This document shows, in pieces, positions 33,935-43,745 of a stretch of DNA of 64,000 bases (its first letter is position 1; the number at the start of each line of letters is the position of its first letter). The translations under genes and the position numbers were made by a program. This DNA is from CAVTWH01 sp963794685 (GTDB lineage: Bacteria > Actinomycetota > Actinomycetes > Mycobacteriales > Micromonosporaceae). Where the stretch lies: assembly GCA_963794685.1 (NCBI GenBank), contig CAWCFK010000005.1, forward strand, positions 806,001 to 870,000, read 5' to 3'. The notes beneath the pieces were generated by a model that was not told the DNA's origin, made no database searches, and saw only the letters and a list, made by a program, of their open reading frames with translations.

Positions 33935-35245
33935 ATGACGAACGTACTGGCCGGGCCGTGGCGGGCCACCCGCCTGCCACGGGGGCAGCCGGTCCACCGG
34001 ACCCGACTGCCCAACGGGCTGCGGGTGGTACTCCTACCCGACCAGGACGTGCCGGCGGTCGGCATCGCGGTGAGCTACGACGTCGGGTACCGCAGCGAGA
34101 CCCGGTCCGGCTTCGCCCACCTCTTCGAGCACCTGATGTTCCAGGGCAGCCCGAACCTGGCCGCCCAGGAGCACGCCCGGCTGGTGCAGGCCAACGGCGG
34201 CCTGTTCAACGCCACCACCGGCCGGGACCACACCTGCTACTACGAGGTGCTACCGGCGCAGGCGCTGGAGCTGGGCCTGTTCCTGGAGGCCGACCGGCTG
34301 CGCGGTGTGCGGATCACCGAGGCGGCGCTGGCCACCCAGGTGTCGGTGGTGGCCGAGGAGATCAACCGGACCATCCGGAACCGACCGTACGGCGGCTTCC
34401 CGACCTTCCAGCTTCCGCCGGTGCTCTTCGCCGACCACGCCAACGCCCACGACGGGTACGGTGACCTGACCAGCCTGGCCGGTGCGACGCTGGACGACTG
34501 CGCGCAGTTCGCGATCGACTGGTACACCCCCGGCAACGCGGTGCTCGCCGTCTGCGGCCGGTTCGCCGTGGACGAGGCACTCGGGTTGGTGCACCGGCAC
34601 TTCGGGCAGCTGCCCGGCTCGCCCGGCCAGTCGCCGACCCGGGCAGCCGTCGAGGTCACCCCCGGCCGCGAGGTGGTCACGGTGGACCCGATGGCGCCGG
34701 TACCCGCGCTCGCACTGGGTTGGCAACTGCCCGACCCGACCGACCCCGGATACCTGGCGGCGATGGTCCTGGCGGCTGTGCTCAGCGCCGGTGACGGCAG
34801 CCGGCTCAAGCGGCTACTGGTCCGCGAGCAGGCACTGGCCACCCAGGTGCTGGCGATCGCCGGGCTCACCGGCCCGTTCGACGCCCGCGACCCGGATGTC
34901 TTCGTGGTGAACGCGGTCTGCGCCGCCGGTGGACGCCCCGGCGAGGTGGCGCAGCGGGTGCTGGCCGCCGTCGCCGAGGTCGCCGCCGACGGGGTGGATC
35001 CGGTGGAGCTGCGGCGCGCGGTGCGCTGGCTGCACGCGACCTGGTACCGCGAGCAGGACTCGGTGGGTGGCCGGGCCCGCCGGCTCGCCAGCTACGAGCT
35101 GCTCTACGCCGATCCTGGCCTCACCGTCGAGGTGCCGGACCGGCTGTCCGCAGTGGACGGTGACGCGGTCCGGGTGGCTGCCGCCCGGTTGGCCGCGACG
35201 GCACCGGCCAGCCTGCACATCCTGCCGAAGGAGGCGCACCGATGA
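33935..35245 (+). CDS. M16B zinc peptidase, catalytic subunit
   Basis: This 436-residue protein is an active M16-family metallopeptidase. The inverted zinc motif is HLFEH (His62, Glu65, His66) and the distal ligand lies in VVAEEINRTI (Glu141 or Glu142), about 76 residues on, the normal distance. M16B enzymes of this length work as dimers with a related non-catalytic subunit, which is the next gene. In RiPP clusters such pairs remove leader peptides. It overlaps the next gene by four bases. Cytoplasmic location is expected, as there is no signal peptide. Confidence 0.9.
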   Translation: MTNVLAGPWRATRLPRGQPVHRTRLPNGLRVVLLPDQDVPAVGIAVSYDVGYRSETRSGFAHLFEHLMFQGSPNLAAQEHARLVQANGGLFNATTGRDHTCYYEVLPAQALELGLFLEADRLRGVRITEAALATQVSVVAEEINRTIRNRPYGGFPTFQLPPVLFADHANAHDGYGDLTSLAGATLDDCAQFAIDWYTPGNAVLAVCGRFAVDEALGLVHRHFGQLPGSPGQSPTRAAVEVTPGREVVTVDPMAPVPALALGWQLPDPTDPGYLAAMVLAAVLSAGDGSRLKRLLVREQALATQVLAIAGLTGPFDARDPDVFVVNAVCAAGGRPGEVAQRVLAAVAEVAADGVDPVELRRAVRWLHATWYREQDSVGGRARRLASYELLYADPGLTVEVPDRLSAVDGDAVRVAAARLAATAPASLHILPKEAHR

Positions 35246-36531
35246 GCGCTGCCACGCTGCCGGTACCGGCGGTCGGCGAGCCGGTAGCCGGCCGCCCCAG
35301 GGAGGTACTGGACACCCGGCTGGACAACGGAGTGCGGCTGCTGATCGTCCGCGCCCCGGCGGTGCCGGTGGTGCAGATCCGGCTCGGTATCCCGTTCGGC
35401 GGCACCGATCCGCTGCACGCGGCGACCGCCGAGGTGCTGGCGGCCACGCTGCTGGCGGGCACCGCCTCGGCCACCCGGGCACAGCTCGACGCCGCCATCG
35501 CCGAGGACGGCGGGGTACTCAAGGCGATCGTCGGTCCGGAACTGTTGCGGGTCACCGGGCAGGTGCTCGCCGACGGTGCGCCGGCGCTGCTGGCCGTCCT
35601 CGGGCAGTGCCTGGCCGGGGCCGGGTACGCCGAGCCGACGGTGGCGGCCGAGCAGCGCCGGGTCCTCGACCGGGTGCGGCTGGCCGAGTCGATGCCGGCG
35701 CTGGCCGCCCGGGCGGCGCTACTGCGGCACTGCTTCGGCGGGCACCCGGTGACCCGGGAGACCCCGGCGTACGACGACGTCGCGCAGGTCAACCCGGACC
35801 GGATCAGGGCCCTGCACGCCACCCAGGTGGTCCCGGCGGGCTCGGTACTCGTCCTGGTCGGGGACGTCGACCCGCCCGGACTCGCGGCGGCGGCGGAGGA
35901 GGCGTTCGACGAGTGGCGCTGCGCGCTGCCGGCCCGGCGGATGACGCCGCTGCCCCCGGCGTTCAGCGCAACCGGGGTCGTCCCGGTCGCCCGGCCGGGT
36001 GCCCGGCAGACCGAGATCCGGTTGGCCGCACCGGCGCTGAGCCGGACCGACCTCGACTACCCGGCGCTCGCCCTGGCCGTGCAGGTGTTCGGCGGCGGCT
36101 TCGCCAGCCGGCTGGTGCAGGAGCTCCGGGAACGGCGCGGCCTTGTCTACAGTGGACACGCCGCGCTGGAGGAGCGGGCCGGTTCCGGGCTCACCACCGT
36201 GGCGTTCGCCGGGTCGCCGGACCGGGCGGCGGGCGGGTTGGCCGCTGCCCTGGACGAACTGGCCGGGATCAGTGGCCACCGACCACCCGATGACGCGGAG
36301 GTCGCCGCCGCCCGGGGCAGCCTGGTCGGTACCCGTTCGATCGCGCTGTCCACCCAGTCCGGCCTGGCCGACGCGCTGTGCGCACTGGCCTGCGCCGACC
36401 TCGGCGATCCGTGGCTGGACTGGTTCGACCGGCGGATCCGTACCGTCCCGGCCGATGCCGTCCGCTACGCCGCGAGCCGCTACCTCACCCCGGAAGCCTT
36501 CGCCGGGATCCTGCTGGGCCCGGCGCTGTGA
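35242..36531 (+). CDS. M16B peptidase, non-catalytic partner
   Basis: This 429-residue M16 homologue lacks the HxxEH motif: the matching place reads HAATAEVLAATLL. It keeps the C-terminal RERRGLVYSGHAALEE segment, whose Arg-Tyr pair helps bind substrate in M16B heterodimers. Together with the upstream subunit it fits the catalytic/non-catalytic pair known for mitochondrial processing peptidase and bacterial M16B enzymes. It is the last gene of this operon; a perfect hairpin follows. Confidence 0.9.
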   Translation: MSAATLPVPAVGEPVAGRPREVLDTRLDNGVRLLIVRAPAVPVVQIRLGIPFGGTDPLHAATAEVLAATLLAGTASATRAQLDAAIAEDGGVLKAIVGPELLRVTGQVLADGAPALLAVLGQCLAGAGYAEPTVAAEQRRVLDRVRLAESMPALAARAALLRHCFGGHPVTRETPAYDDVAQVNPDRIRALHATQVVPAGSVLVLVGDVDPPGLAAAAEEAFDEWRCALPARRMTPLPPAFSATGVVPVARPGARQTEIRLAAPALSRTDLDYPALALAVQVFGGGFASRLVQELRERRGLVYSGHAALEERAGSGLTTVAFAGSPDRAAGGLAAALDELAGISGHRPPDDAEVAAARGSLVGTRSIALSTQSGLADALCALACADLGDPWLDWFDRRIRTVPADAVRYAASRYLTPEAFAGILLGPAL

Positions 36532-36550
36532 CGGACGCCCGCCGCCTCCT

Positions 36551-36573
36551 GCCGCCCGCCGGCAGCGGGCGGC
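36551..36573. terminator. Bidirectional hairpin terminator
   Basis: GCCGCCCGC (36551-36559) pairs perfectly with GCGGGCGGC (36565-36573) around a 5-base loop. It lies between the stop codons of the rightward M16 gene and the leftward LuxR gene and would end both transcripts. Confidence 0.8.
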
Positions 36574-36577
36574 GGGC

Positions 36578-39577
36578 TCAGGCCGGCGACGGGGCACCGG
36601 GAACGGACCGGCCGGCCGCCACCGACACCGCCAGCGAGGCCCGCGACGTGACGTCGAGCTTGCGGTAGATGTGGGCCAGGTGGGCTTCGACCGTACGGAC
36701 ACTGAGCAGCAGCTGCGCGGCGATTTCCCGGTTGCTGCGGCCGGCCGCGACCAACTCGGCCACCTGCCGTTCCCGGTCGGTCAGCGGGGCCAGTCCCGGG
36801 TTGCCCGACACCGGCGGTGCCGCGGCGGTGGCGAGCGCTCCGATGGCCTGCTCCACCCGGGCGTGGGCCCAGCCGGCGCCGAGTGAACGGGCCAGTTCGC
36901 CGCTGCGGGCGAGCATCCGCAACACGTCGTCGCGCCCACCCAGCCGGGCCAGCACCGGACCGGCGAGCGCCACCGCGCGTACCTCGTCGGCTGCCCGGCC
37001 GGCCTGCGCGAACCAGCGTGCCGCGAGCTGGAACTGCTGGGCGGCAGCCGATTCGTCGCCCTGGGCAAGCAGCACCCGGCCCAGTGCCCGGGCCGCGTTG
37101 CCGCGCTGGCCGGGCAGTCCGAGCTGCTCGGCGACGCGCACGCCGTGCCCGGCGGCGAGCGCGGCGCCCGCCACGTCGCCGGTGGCGATCTGCCCCTCGA
37201 CCAGCAGCTCGGTGAACATCGGGACGAGGCAGGCGCCGAGCTGGGCCAGCCCCTCGCCGCCGGCCCGGCTGACCAGTTCGACGCAGCGGTACGGGTCACC
37301 GCTGACCAGTGCCGCGTGGGCGAGCATGGCGGCGCTGGCCCGGGAGAACCAGTCCGAGTCCGGCGCCCGCAGCGTCACCGCCTGCTCCGCCGCGGCGAGC
37401 GCGTTCACCTCGCCGCCGGTCGGGGCGCTCCAGAAGGCGATCGGCGCGCTGGTCGCCACGGCGAGCGCGACGAGATGGTCGCTGCCCAGTGCCCGGGCGA
37501 CGGTCTCCGCCTCCTGCGCCGTGTGGCGCGCCTCCGCCAGCCGGCCGGTCAGGATGCCCAGCAGGCTCTGCGCGATGAGGACGTGCGGCATGGCGTGCTG
37601 CCGCCCGCCGTGGTCGAGGATGCCGCGCGCCCGGTCCAGGTGCCGGCTGGCCGCACTGAAGCGCTCCAGCAGCAGCTCGGCCCAGCCGAGCAGGACCAGG
37701 GCGTCCCGGTCGTCGGCGAGCGTGGCGTCGGGTGCCCCGTCGACCATCTCGGCGGCCGCGTCGGCGGCAGCTCGGGCATCGTCGATCCGGCCGGCCCACG
37801 CGTCACCGAAGGCGCTCAGCGCCAGCCCGGCCGCCTCGGCGGCGAACAGGCCGAGGTCCCGGGCGGCGCCGATCGCCCACTGCGCCTCGTCGCGCACCGC
37901 TGCCCATTCGGTGGCCAGCAGGCCGGTCAGGCCCAGCTCCAGGCGTAGTTCGATGGCGCCGGTCGAGGCGGTGCGGGGCTGGCCGGCGATCTCCCGGCGC
38001 ACCAGGGCGAGCGCCTCCGGGAACCGGCCGAGTCGCTGCTCGACCCGGGCGCAGAAGGCCACCGCCGCGAGCCGGGAGGCGACCGGCTGGTCGGGGGTAC
38101 CGCGCAGGATCTGGTGCAGCAGGTTGCGGCTGTGCCCGAGGCGGCCGGCGAGCCCGAGGGCGCGGGCGAGCTGGAAACGCGCCTCGAACCGGGGGAGCTC
38201 GTTCGCCGGATCGGCGGGCAGCCGGCGGGCGGCCAGGCCGTACCAGTGCGCGGCGGCCAGCGGCGCCCGGTGCAGCTCCTGCTCGCCGGCCTCGATCAGG
38301 ACGGTGAAGTGGCTCGGCTGCCAGCTTGTCGCGTGCCGTTCGATGTGCCGGGCGCGGACCCGGGCCGGCGCGCCGCAGCGGGTCAACTCCGCCAGCACGA
38401 CACCGTGGGTGAGCATCCGCCAGGACGGCTCGCAGTGCTCGTAGATGACGCTGCGCACCATCGGGTGCCGGAACTGTAGTTGCGGCCGGCCGGGTACCGA
38501 GCGCAGCAGGTCGCGCCGGGTCAGCGTGGTGAGGGCGGCGCCGAGCGCGGCCGGGCTCAGCCCGGCCACCGCGGTGAGCATGTCCACCGGAAACACCTCG
38601 CCGAGGACCGCCGCGGCCGAGGCGGCCGCCAACTCCTGCGGGGACAGCGCGTCGATCTCGCCCAGGACCAGCTCTTCGAGCGGGGTGGCGTCGGCCCGGC
38701 CGGCGTTGTCCGGGTCGGTACCGACCGTCGCGGCGTGCAGCGAGAGCAGGCAGAGCGGGTTGCCCTGGCTGCGCCGGTACAGCCGGTCGAGCTGGTCGCA
38801 GTCCGGGCCGAGCCCGACCAGTTGACCGGCCTCGGCACGACCGAGCGGCCCCAGCTCGATCCGGGTGACCGGGGAGTGCACGGCGCAGCGCACCAGCGCC
38901 GAGCGCAGTCGGGGTGTTGCCTGCCGGATGCGCAGCCCCACCGCGACCAGCAGTCGGCCGGCGACCGGGTGCCGGCCGAGGTAGTCGAGGAAGTCGACGG
39001 TGTCCGGGTCGGCCCACTGTGCGTCGTCCAGGATCAGTACCGAGGGGTCGCCGCTGATCCGGGACAGCCAGCGCCGCAGCGCCGAGAACAGGGCGAGCCG
39101 GGCACCCGGCTGCGTCAGGGCGTCGATCTGCGGGTGGTCGCAGCTGCCGGTGAAGAGCGCGGCCAGTACCGCGGCACCGGTGTCGCCGGCCCGGTGACGC
39201 GCCGGCTCGGCCCGCATCCGGTCGCCGAGGGCCTCGATGAGCGGCTCGAACGGCGCCGGCTGCGCACCGTCGCAGGATCGGGCGGAGAACACCACGATCC
39301 CCCGCCGCTGGGCCTGGCTGGTCAGTTCGGTCAGCAGGCGGGTCTTGCCGGTGCCCGGGTCGCCGCCCAGCTGCAGGAAGCCGGCGCGCCGGTCGAGGTC
39401 GTCCAGGGCCTGGCCGATGGCGGCCAGTTCACCGGCGCGCCCGACCAGGCGCGGCGCGTCCCGGGCGTCCCGGGTGGGCAGGCTGGGTCCGGCGTCGCCG
39501 TGGGTGAGCTGCGCCGACCGGCGGACCTGACGACGCGGCAGGAGCCGCCCCGGCGAGCGACGACTCAGGTCCGCCAC
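36578..39577 (-). CDS. Large LuxR-family (LAL/AAA) transcriptional regulator
   Basis: This 999-residue regulator has an N-terminal AAA ATPase with Walker A GDPGTGKT (residues 72-79) and Walker B SVLILDDAQW. A long helical TPR-like middle follows, then a C-terminal LuxR helix-turn-helix: LAPLTDRERQVAELVAAGRSNREIAAQLLLSVRTVEAHLAHIYRKLDV. LAL regulators of this size commonly activate antibiotic clusters. It lies in the middle of the RiPP region, between the two rightward operons and in opposite direction, so it is the best candidate for the pathway activator. The GTG start is the first of the open frame; a later start is possible because the first 40 residues are Arg-rich and not conserved-looking. 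Confidence 0.85.
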   Translation of the reverse strand: MADLSRRSPGRLLPRRQVRRSAQLTHGDAGPSLPTRDARDAPRLVGRAGELAAIGQALDDLDRRAGFLQLGGDPGTGKTRLLTELTSQAQRRGIVVFSARSCDGAQPAPFEPLIEALGDRMRAEPARHRAGDTGAAVLAALFTGSCDHPQIDALTQPGARLALFSALRRWLSRISGDPSVLILDDAQWADPDTVDFLDYLGRHPVAGRLLVAVGLRIRQATPRLRSALVRCAVHSPVTRIELGPLGRAEAGQLVGLGPDCDQLDRLYRRSQGNPLCLLSLHAATVGTDPDNAGRADATPLEELVLGEIDALSPQELAAASAAAVLGEVFPVDMLTAVAGLSPAALGAALTTLTRRDLLRSVPGRPQLQFRHPMVRSVIYEHCEPSWRMLTHGVVLAELTRCGAPARVRARHIERHATSWQPSHFTVLIEAGEQELHRAPLAAAHWYGLAARRLPADPANELPRFEARFQLARALGLAGRLGHSRNLLHQILRGTPDQPVASRLAAVAFCARVEQRLGRFPEALALVRREIAGQPRTASTGAIELRLELGLTGLLATEWAAVRDEAQWAIGAARDLGLFAAEAAGLALSAFGDAWAGRIDDARAAADAAAEMVDGAPDATLADDRDALVLLGWAELLLERFSAASRHLDRARGILDHGGRQHAMPHVLIAQSLLGILTGRLAEARHTAQEAETVARALGSDHLVALAVATSAPIAFWSAPTGGEVNALAAAEQAVTLRAPDSDWFSRASAAMLAHAALVSGDPYRCVELVSRAGGEGLAQLGACLVPMFTELLVEGQIATGDVAGAALAAGHGVRVAEQLGLPGQRGNAARALGRVLLAQGDESAAAQQFQLAARWFAQAGRAADEVRAVALAGPVLARLGGRDDVLRMLARSGELARSLGAGWAHARVEQAIGALATAAAPPVSGNPGLAPLTDRERQVAELVAAGRSNREIAAQLLLSVRTVEAHLAHIYRKLDVTSRASLAVSVAAGRSVPGAPSPA

Positions 39578-40211
39578 GACAGGGGCGCCGATCGGTACCG
39601 GGGGCTGTCCGCGTCGCCACGGCGGGGCGCCGGCAGAACCGGACCGGACTCACATTGGCGTACGACGTTGGTTTCGACCACCGGCCAGCGCTCCTCATCG
39701 ACGATCCGGCCCCCTGCACCGCCGTCACCTTACACGCATTAGGCGAATTCGATATCGGCTCGAACATTAAGACTTTGGCGCGTTGGAATCGCTCCAGATT
39801 GTGCTGGCAGACAGTTCCGGATGGGCTGCGTGATTGTGGTGCTTGGGCCTGTTTTGACAGTAGCGGGGTGCTATCGATGCTCCCGTCTGTTGCGATATAG
39901 AAGCCGGCTTGTCACGGCAAATGCGGAGCCCATCGCATCACCTGGCCGCAACCGGTCGGCCACTCCTGGCACACAGCGGCGCCGCAGGCGCATCGGGCGA
40001 CATCCTGCGGCCATCGGCCACCGTCGGGGTGGCAGGTTACTGCCGTCGCCGCCCTTGTCCCGGCTGCGGCCGCTTGCCAATACTTTCCCCAACCAGTCGA
40101 CAACCGTCGGAAATGGTGGCCCAGAATCGTCCGAAAGGACGAATGCAAATGGCCGCCCTCCCCCTTATAGAGCGCCGGCATTTGGGCCGACGCCGGCCGC
40201 CAGGAGGATCC
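39578..40211. promoter_or_regulatory. Long divergent intergenic region, AT-rich
   Basis: This 634-base gap separates the LuxR regulator from the second maturation operon. It is clearly lower in GC than the flanks, mainly at 39700-39910 (GAATTCGATATCGG, AACATTAAGAC). A short open frame at 39655-39900 has no ribosome site and is not called. A strong AGGAGG site stands 5 bases before the ATG of the monooxygenase. Long AT-rich promoters of this kind often mark regulated antibiotic operons. Confidence 0.5.
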
Positions 40212-41312
40212 ATGCGCTTCGGCCTGTCATTCCTGCCCGACTCCGCGCCCGACACCAAGGCCGCCACCGACTACTACCGCGAGGTCTTCGAGCTGTGCCG
40301 GCTCGGTGACCGGGCCGGCCTGGACTACGTCAAGATGACCGAGCACTACCTGCACCCCTACGGCGGCTACTGCCCGAGCCCGCTGACCTTCCTGGCCGCG
40401 GTGGCGGCGCAGACCACCGACATCCGGCTCATCACCGGCTGTACCCTGCCGGTCTTCCACCATCCGGTGCAGCTGGCCTCCGCCATCGCGATGGTGGACG
40501 CGATCAGCAACGGCCGGCTGGAGGTCGGCTTCGCCCGGGCGTACCTGCCGCACGAGTTCGAGACCTTCGGCGTCCCGATGGACGGCAGCCGGGCCCGCTT
40601 CGAGGCCACCATCGCGGCCGTCGACCGGCTGCTCACCGAGGTGGCGGTCAGCGAGCAGACACCGTTCTTCGCCTTCCGGCAGGCGACGGTGCTGCCCCGG
40701 CCGACGCAGTCGCCACGGCCGGCGTTCTGGGTGGCGGCGGTGCAGACCCGGGCCAGTTTCGAGCGCATCGGCCAGCTCGGGCACGGGCTGCTCATCACGC
40801 CGACCGGGCGCGAGTTCGACACCTCGCTGCTGGACCTCTACCGGGAGGCGTACCGGGCGAACCATCCGGACTCGCAGCCCCGGGTGATGGCCAGCATGCC
40901 GCTGCTGGTGGCCGAGACCGACCAGCGCGCCCGGGAGATCGCCGACCCGTACCTCAACCGGTACCTGGACGTGTGGGCGTCCGCCCTGTCCAGCTGGGAC
41001 GAGACGGTCTCCACCGACTACGCCCAGTACACCGGCCTGGGCAGTGTGGTGCGCACGATGACGGCCAAGGACGTGCGGGCCACCGGTACCGCGGTGGTGG
41101 GCTCGCCCGCACACGTGGTGGAGCAGGTCGGCGGCTTTGTCGACCGGACCGGCGCGGACGGCGTGCTGTGGCAGGTCGACTTCGGCGGACTCGGCGGCGC
41201 GGCGGCGATCCGCAGCGTCGAACTCTTCCTCGACCAGGTACGCCCGCACTTCCCGGTCGCCGAGCCCGTCGGGGCGGCGTTGGCCGGCGCGGCGCTGGCC
41301 GGTGCGGTGTGA
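40212..41312 (+). CDS. Luciferase-like flavin-dependent monooxygenase
   Basis: This 366-residue TIM-barrel protein belongs to the LLM class of FMN- or F420-dependent oxidoreductases. It shows MRFGLSFLPDS, YVKMTEHYLHPYGGYCPSPLTFLAAVAAQTTDIRLITGCTLPVFHHPVQLA and NGRLEVGFARAYLPHEFETFG, the usual motif order. A flavin reductase gene closes the same operon, which favours a two-component FMNH2 monooxygenase over an F420 enzyme. It would oxidise the peptide, perhaps by hydroxylation. Its stop overlaps the GTG of the second LanB gene. Confidence 0.9.
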   Translation: MRFGLSFLPDSAPDTKAATDYYREVFELCRLGDRAGLDYVKMTEHYLHPYGGYCPSPLTFLAAVAAQTTDIRLITGCTLPVFHHPVQLASAIAMVDAISNGRLEVGFARAYLPHEFETFGVPMDGSRARFEATIAAVDRLLTEVAVSEQTPFFAFRQATVLPRPTQSPRPAFWVAAVQTRASFERIGQLGHGLLITPTGREFDTSLLDLYREAYRANHPDSQPRVMASMPLLVAETDQRAREIADPYLNRYLDVWASALSSWDETVSTDYAQYTGLGSVVRTMTAKDVRATGTAVVGSPAHVVEQVGGFVDRTGADGVLWQVDFGGLGGAAAIRSVELFLDQVRPHFPVAEPVGAALAGAALAGAV

Positions 41313-43735
41313 CCGCGGCGCTGGCGAGCCGCGCGCCCGGCCGGCCGCTGACCCCGGCGCTGGCCACCCGGCGGCTGACCCTACGCCGCGCCGCGCTGGC
41401 CACCCGGCGGCTGGCCGCCGAAGCGACCCGGGCGGCCGTGGCGGAGCTGGCCACCGCGGCCCGGACGGCCGTCGCCACCCGGGCCGCGGCGCTGGCCGAC
41501 CTCGGCGAGCTGGCGCGGCACGCCGCCGTCGAGGTGGCCCGACCGGCCGGTCGGCTGCTCGACGCCGCCAACCCCACCAGCACCGAGTTGGCCGACCTCG
41601 TCACCGCCGTCGAAACGGCCGGCGCCGTGGTCGCGGCCCCGGTACTGGCCTGGGAGGCGGCGCTGCGGGCGGCCGAGCGGGCCGGTGCCGCGCTGCTCGC
41701 CGGGTACCCGGCGCTACGCGCCGCCGACCGCCGGCACCTGCTCCAGCTGATCGACGCCAACTGGTCCATTGTGGACGGCACGGAGGCACGGGCCGTCCTG
41801 GCCCGCTACCGTCTCGCCGTCGAGCAGGGTGCCGAGCCGGCCGCCGCCGACGAACGCCACCTCGTCGAACTGGTGGCCCGCGCCGCCGACCCGGGCGCGC
41901 CCGACGCGGCGACCACCGGGCCGGACGGGGCCAGCTGGGCCGCGGACGGTGTCCGACTCGACGCCCCGGCACTGGCCGCCCTGCCGGCCCGCCACCGGCT
42001 GGCCCTGGCGCGTGGACCACTCGCCATGGCCCTGGGCGGCCTGGCCGAAGCCGGGGCGGACGGGCAGCCGCCGCAGCGGGTCCGCGCCAACTGGACGCTG
42101 CGTACCGTCGGTGCCCAGGTCCGGTTCCACCAGCGCGTCGGAGACCAGCTCCGGCTGCTGGGCACCCCGTTGACCGGGCGGCTGCGTACCCTGCTGAGCC
42201 TGGTCGAGCTCGGCCCGCTACCGACGGCCACGCTGGTGACCGCGCTGGCACAACGGCTCGGCAGCGCGCCGTCGTCGACCGGGGCGGCCGACGACAACGA
42301 TCCGGCGGCCGCCACCGTGGCTGCCGCCGTGGCGCAGCAACTCCTGATCGCCGACGCCGGCCTGGACGAACGCTGCGCACACCTGCTGCGCCGGAGCGCC
42401 GCCGCCCTCACCGGCGCACACCCCGACGTGGCGGCCGCGCTCACCGCACTCGACACGGCCCTCGCGGGCAACGACACCGACGAGGTGTCCCGGCAACTGA
42501 CCGCCGCCCAGGCGGGGCTGGCCGCGCTCGGCCGTTACCCGGTACGGCTGCCGGTGCACGCCCGGGACGTGATCGCCCCGGTCACGGTCGGCACCGACGG
42601 GTACCGGCGCGCCATCGACGACCTGGGCAGCGTGGCCGCCTTCGTCGCGCTGTTCGACCGGCTGCACGAGGCGCGCGCGCTACTGCTCGCCGCTGTGGTG
42701 GAGCGCTTCGGCGCGGCCGCCCGCATCCCGCTGCTCGAACACGCCGCCGACCTGATGACGATGGTCGGGCGCCGGGCGCTGCTGCTGACGCCCGGCAACA
42801 GCGACGAGTTCGGACCAGCCGACGGGAGCCTCGCGCAGCTGCTGTCGGCCCGCAACACCGCCCGGAAGGCCCTGCGGCAGGCCGCCGACCGGGCCGCCGC
42901 GGGAGACGCCGTACGCCTGGACGCGGCGGCGCTCGCCGCGCTTGCCGACGGGCTACCCGAGCGGATGCGCCGGCTGCCGGCCGGCTACACGCTCGCCGTC
43001 CACCCGCTCGCCGGCCAGCTGTGGCTCGACGACGTGTGGCCCGGCACCCCGCAGCCGCACCGCGGCGGGCTGACCGTGGTCGAGGACAGCGGATCGGCCG
43101 CGTTCGGCACGGACGACGCGCAGCCCCTGGACGTCGCGCCCTTCGGGCCGCTGGAGTGGCTGCGCGCACAGCTCGTCCACGACCCGGACCGCGACGAACT
43201 GCGGCTGCTGCACCCGGACGGGTACCCGGTGCAGGTGGTCTCCGCCGCGATGGCCCACCCCGACCGGCTCGCCGCGCCGCTGAAGATCGCCTACTGGCTG
43301 CACGGCACCAGCCGGGTCGAGCTGGACCCGTTGCAGCTGCGGATGTCGCGCCCGGCGGTGGACGAAACGGTTGGTACGCCGCGGGTCTACGCGGGCGAGG
43401 TGGTCCTGCAGCGGGCCCGCTGGTACCCGGGCGTCGACCTGTCCAGCCTCGACCCGGCGCAGCTGACCCGCTGGCGCGTCGAGCACGGGGTACCCGCAAC
43501 CGTGCAGGCGGTGTCGCCGGTGGCTGCGGATCCGATCCCGGGCTACCCGGGGCAGGGCCGGCCGGCCAGGGCGCCGAGGTCGGTCGACTTCGGTGGCACG
43601 CTGCTCGCCGACGGGCGCCTCGAACCGGGCGGGCACCTCACCGAGGAGGTTCCCGGGGCGGACGGACCGGCCGTGCAGTGGCTGATCGAGTACGACCGGG
43701 ACGGCAGCGCGCCGGACGCCGGCCCGGTGCGATGA
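41309..43735 (+). CDS. Divergent LanB paralogue, likely non-catalytic
   Basis: This 808-residue protein aligns with the cluster's LanB in its C-terminal half (FDRLHEARALLLAAVVERFGAAARIPLLEHAADL, EFGPADGSLAQLL, AGEVVLQRARWYPGVDLSSL) and ends in the same way (VDFGGTLL then VQWLIEYDRDG). Its N-terminal third is Ala/Arg-rich and lacks the conserved SERGLIQHVARALVRVSPLARLTAVGF-type block of glutamylating LanB enzymes. It is about 50 residues shorter. It may be an inactive partner, a scaffold, or an enzyme with a changed role. It is coupled at both ends to its neighbours. Confidence 0.75.
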   Translation: MTAALASRAPGRPLTPALATRRLTLRRAALATRRLAAEATRAAVAELATAARTAVATRAAALADLGELARHAAVEVARPAGRLLDAANPTSTELADLVTAVETAGAVVAAPVLAWEAALRAAERAGAALLAGYPALRAADRRHLLQLIDANWSIVDGTEARAVLARYRLAVEQGAEPAAADERHLVELVARAADPGAPDAATTGPDGASWAADGVRLDAPALAALPARHRLALARGPLAMALGGLAEAGADGQPPQRVRANWTLRTVGAQVRFHQRVGDQLRLLGTPLTGRLRTLLSLVELGPLPTATLVTALAQRLGSAPSSTGAADDNDPAAATVAAAVAQQLLIADAGLDERCAHLLRRSAAALTGAHPDVAAALTALDTALAGNDTDEVSRQLTAAQAGLAALGRYPVRLPVHARDVIAPVTVGTDGYRRAIDDLGSVAAFVALFDRLHEARALLLAAVVERFGAAARIPLLEHAADLMTMVGRRALLLTPGNSDEFGPADGSLAQLLSARNTARKALRQAADRAAAGDAVRLDAAALAALADGLPERMRRLPAGYTLAVHPLAGQLWLDDVWPGTPQPHRGGLTVVEDSGSAAFGTDDAQPLDVAPFGPLEWLRAQLVHDPDRDELRLLHPDGYPVQVVSAAMAHPDRLAAPLKIAYWLHGTSRVELDPLQLRMSRPAVDETVGTPRVYAGEVVLQRARWYPGVDLSSLDPAQLTRWRVEHGVPATVQAVSPVAADPIPGYPGQGRPARAPRSVDFGGTLLADGRLEPGGHLTEEVPGADGPAVQWLIEYDRDGSAPDAGPVR

Positions 43736-43745
43736 GGTGCCGGCG

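Noticed and set aside
39655..39900. An 81-codon open frame in the AT-rich gap upstream of the monooxygenase.
   Set aside because: It starts at a weak TTG with no ribosome site, shows no family features and lies where a divergent promoter is expected.
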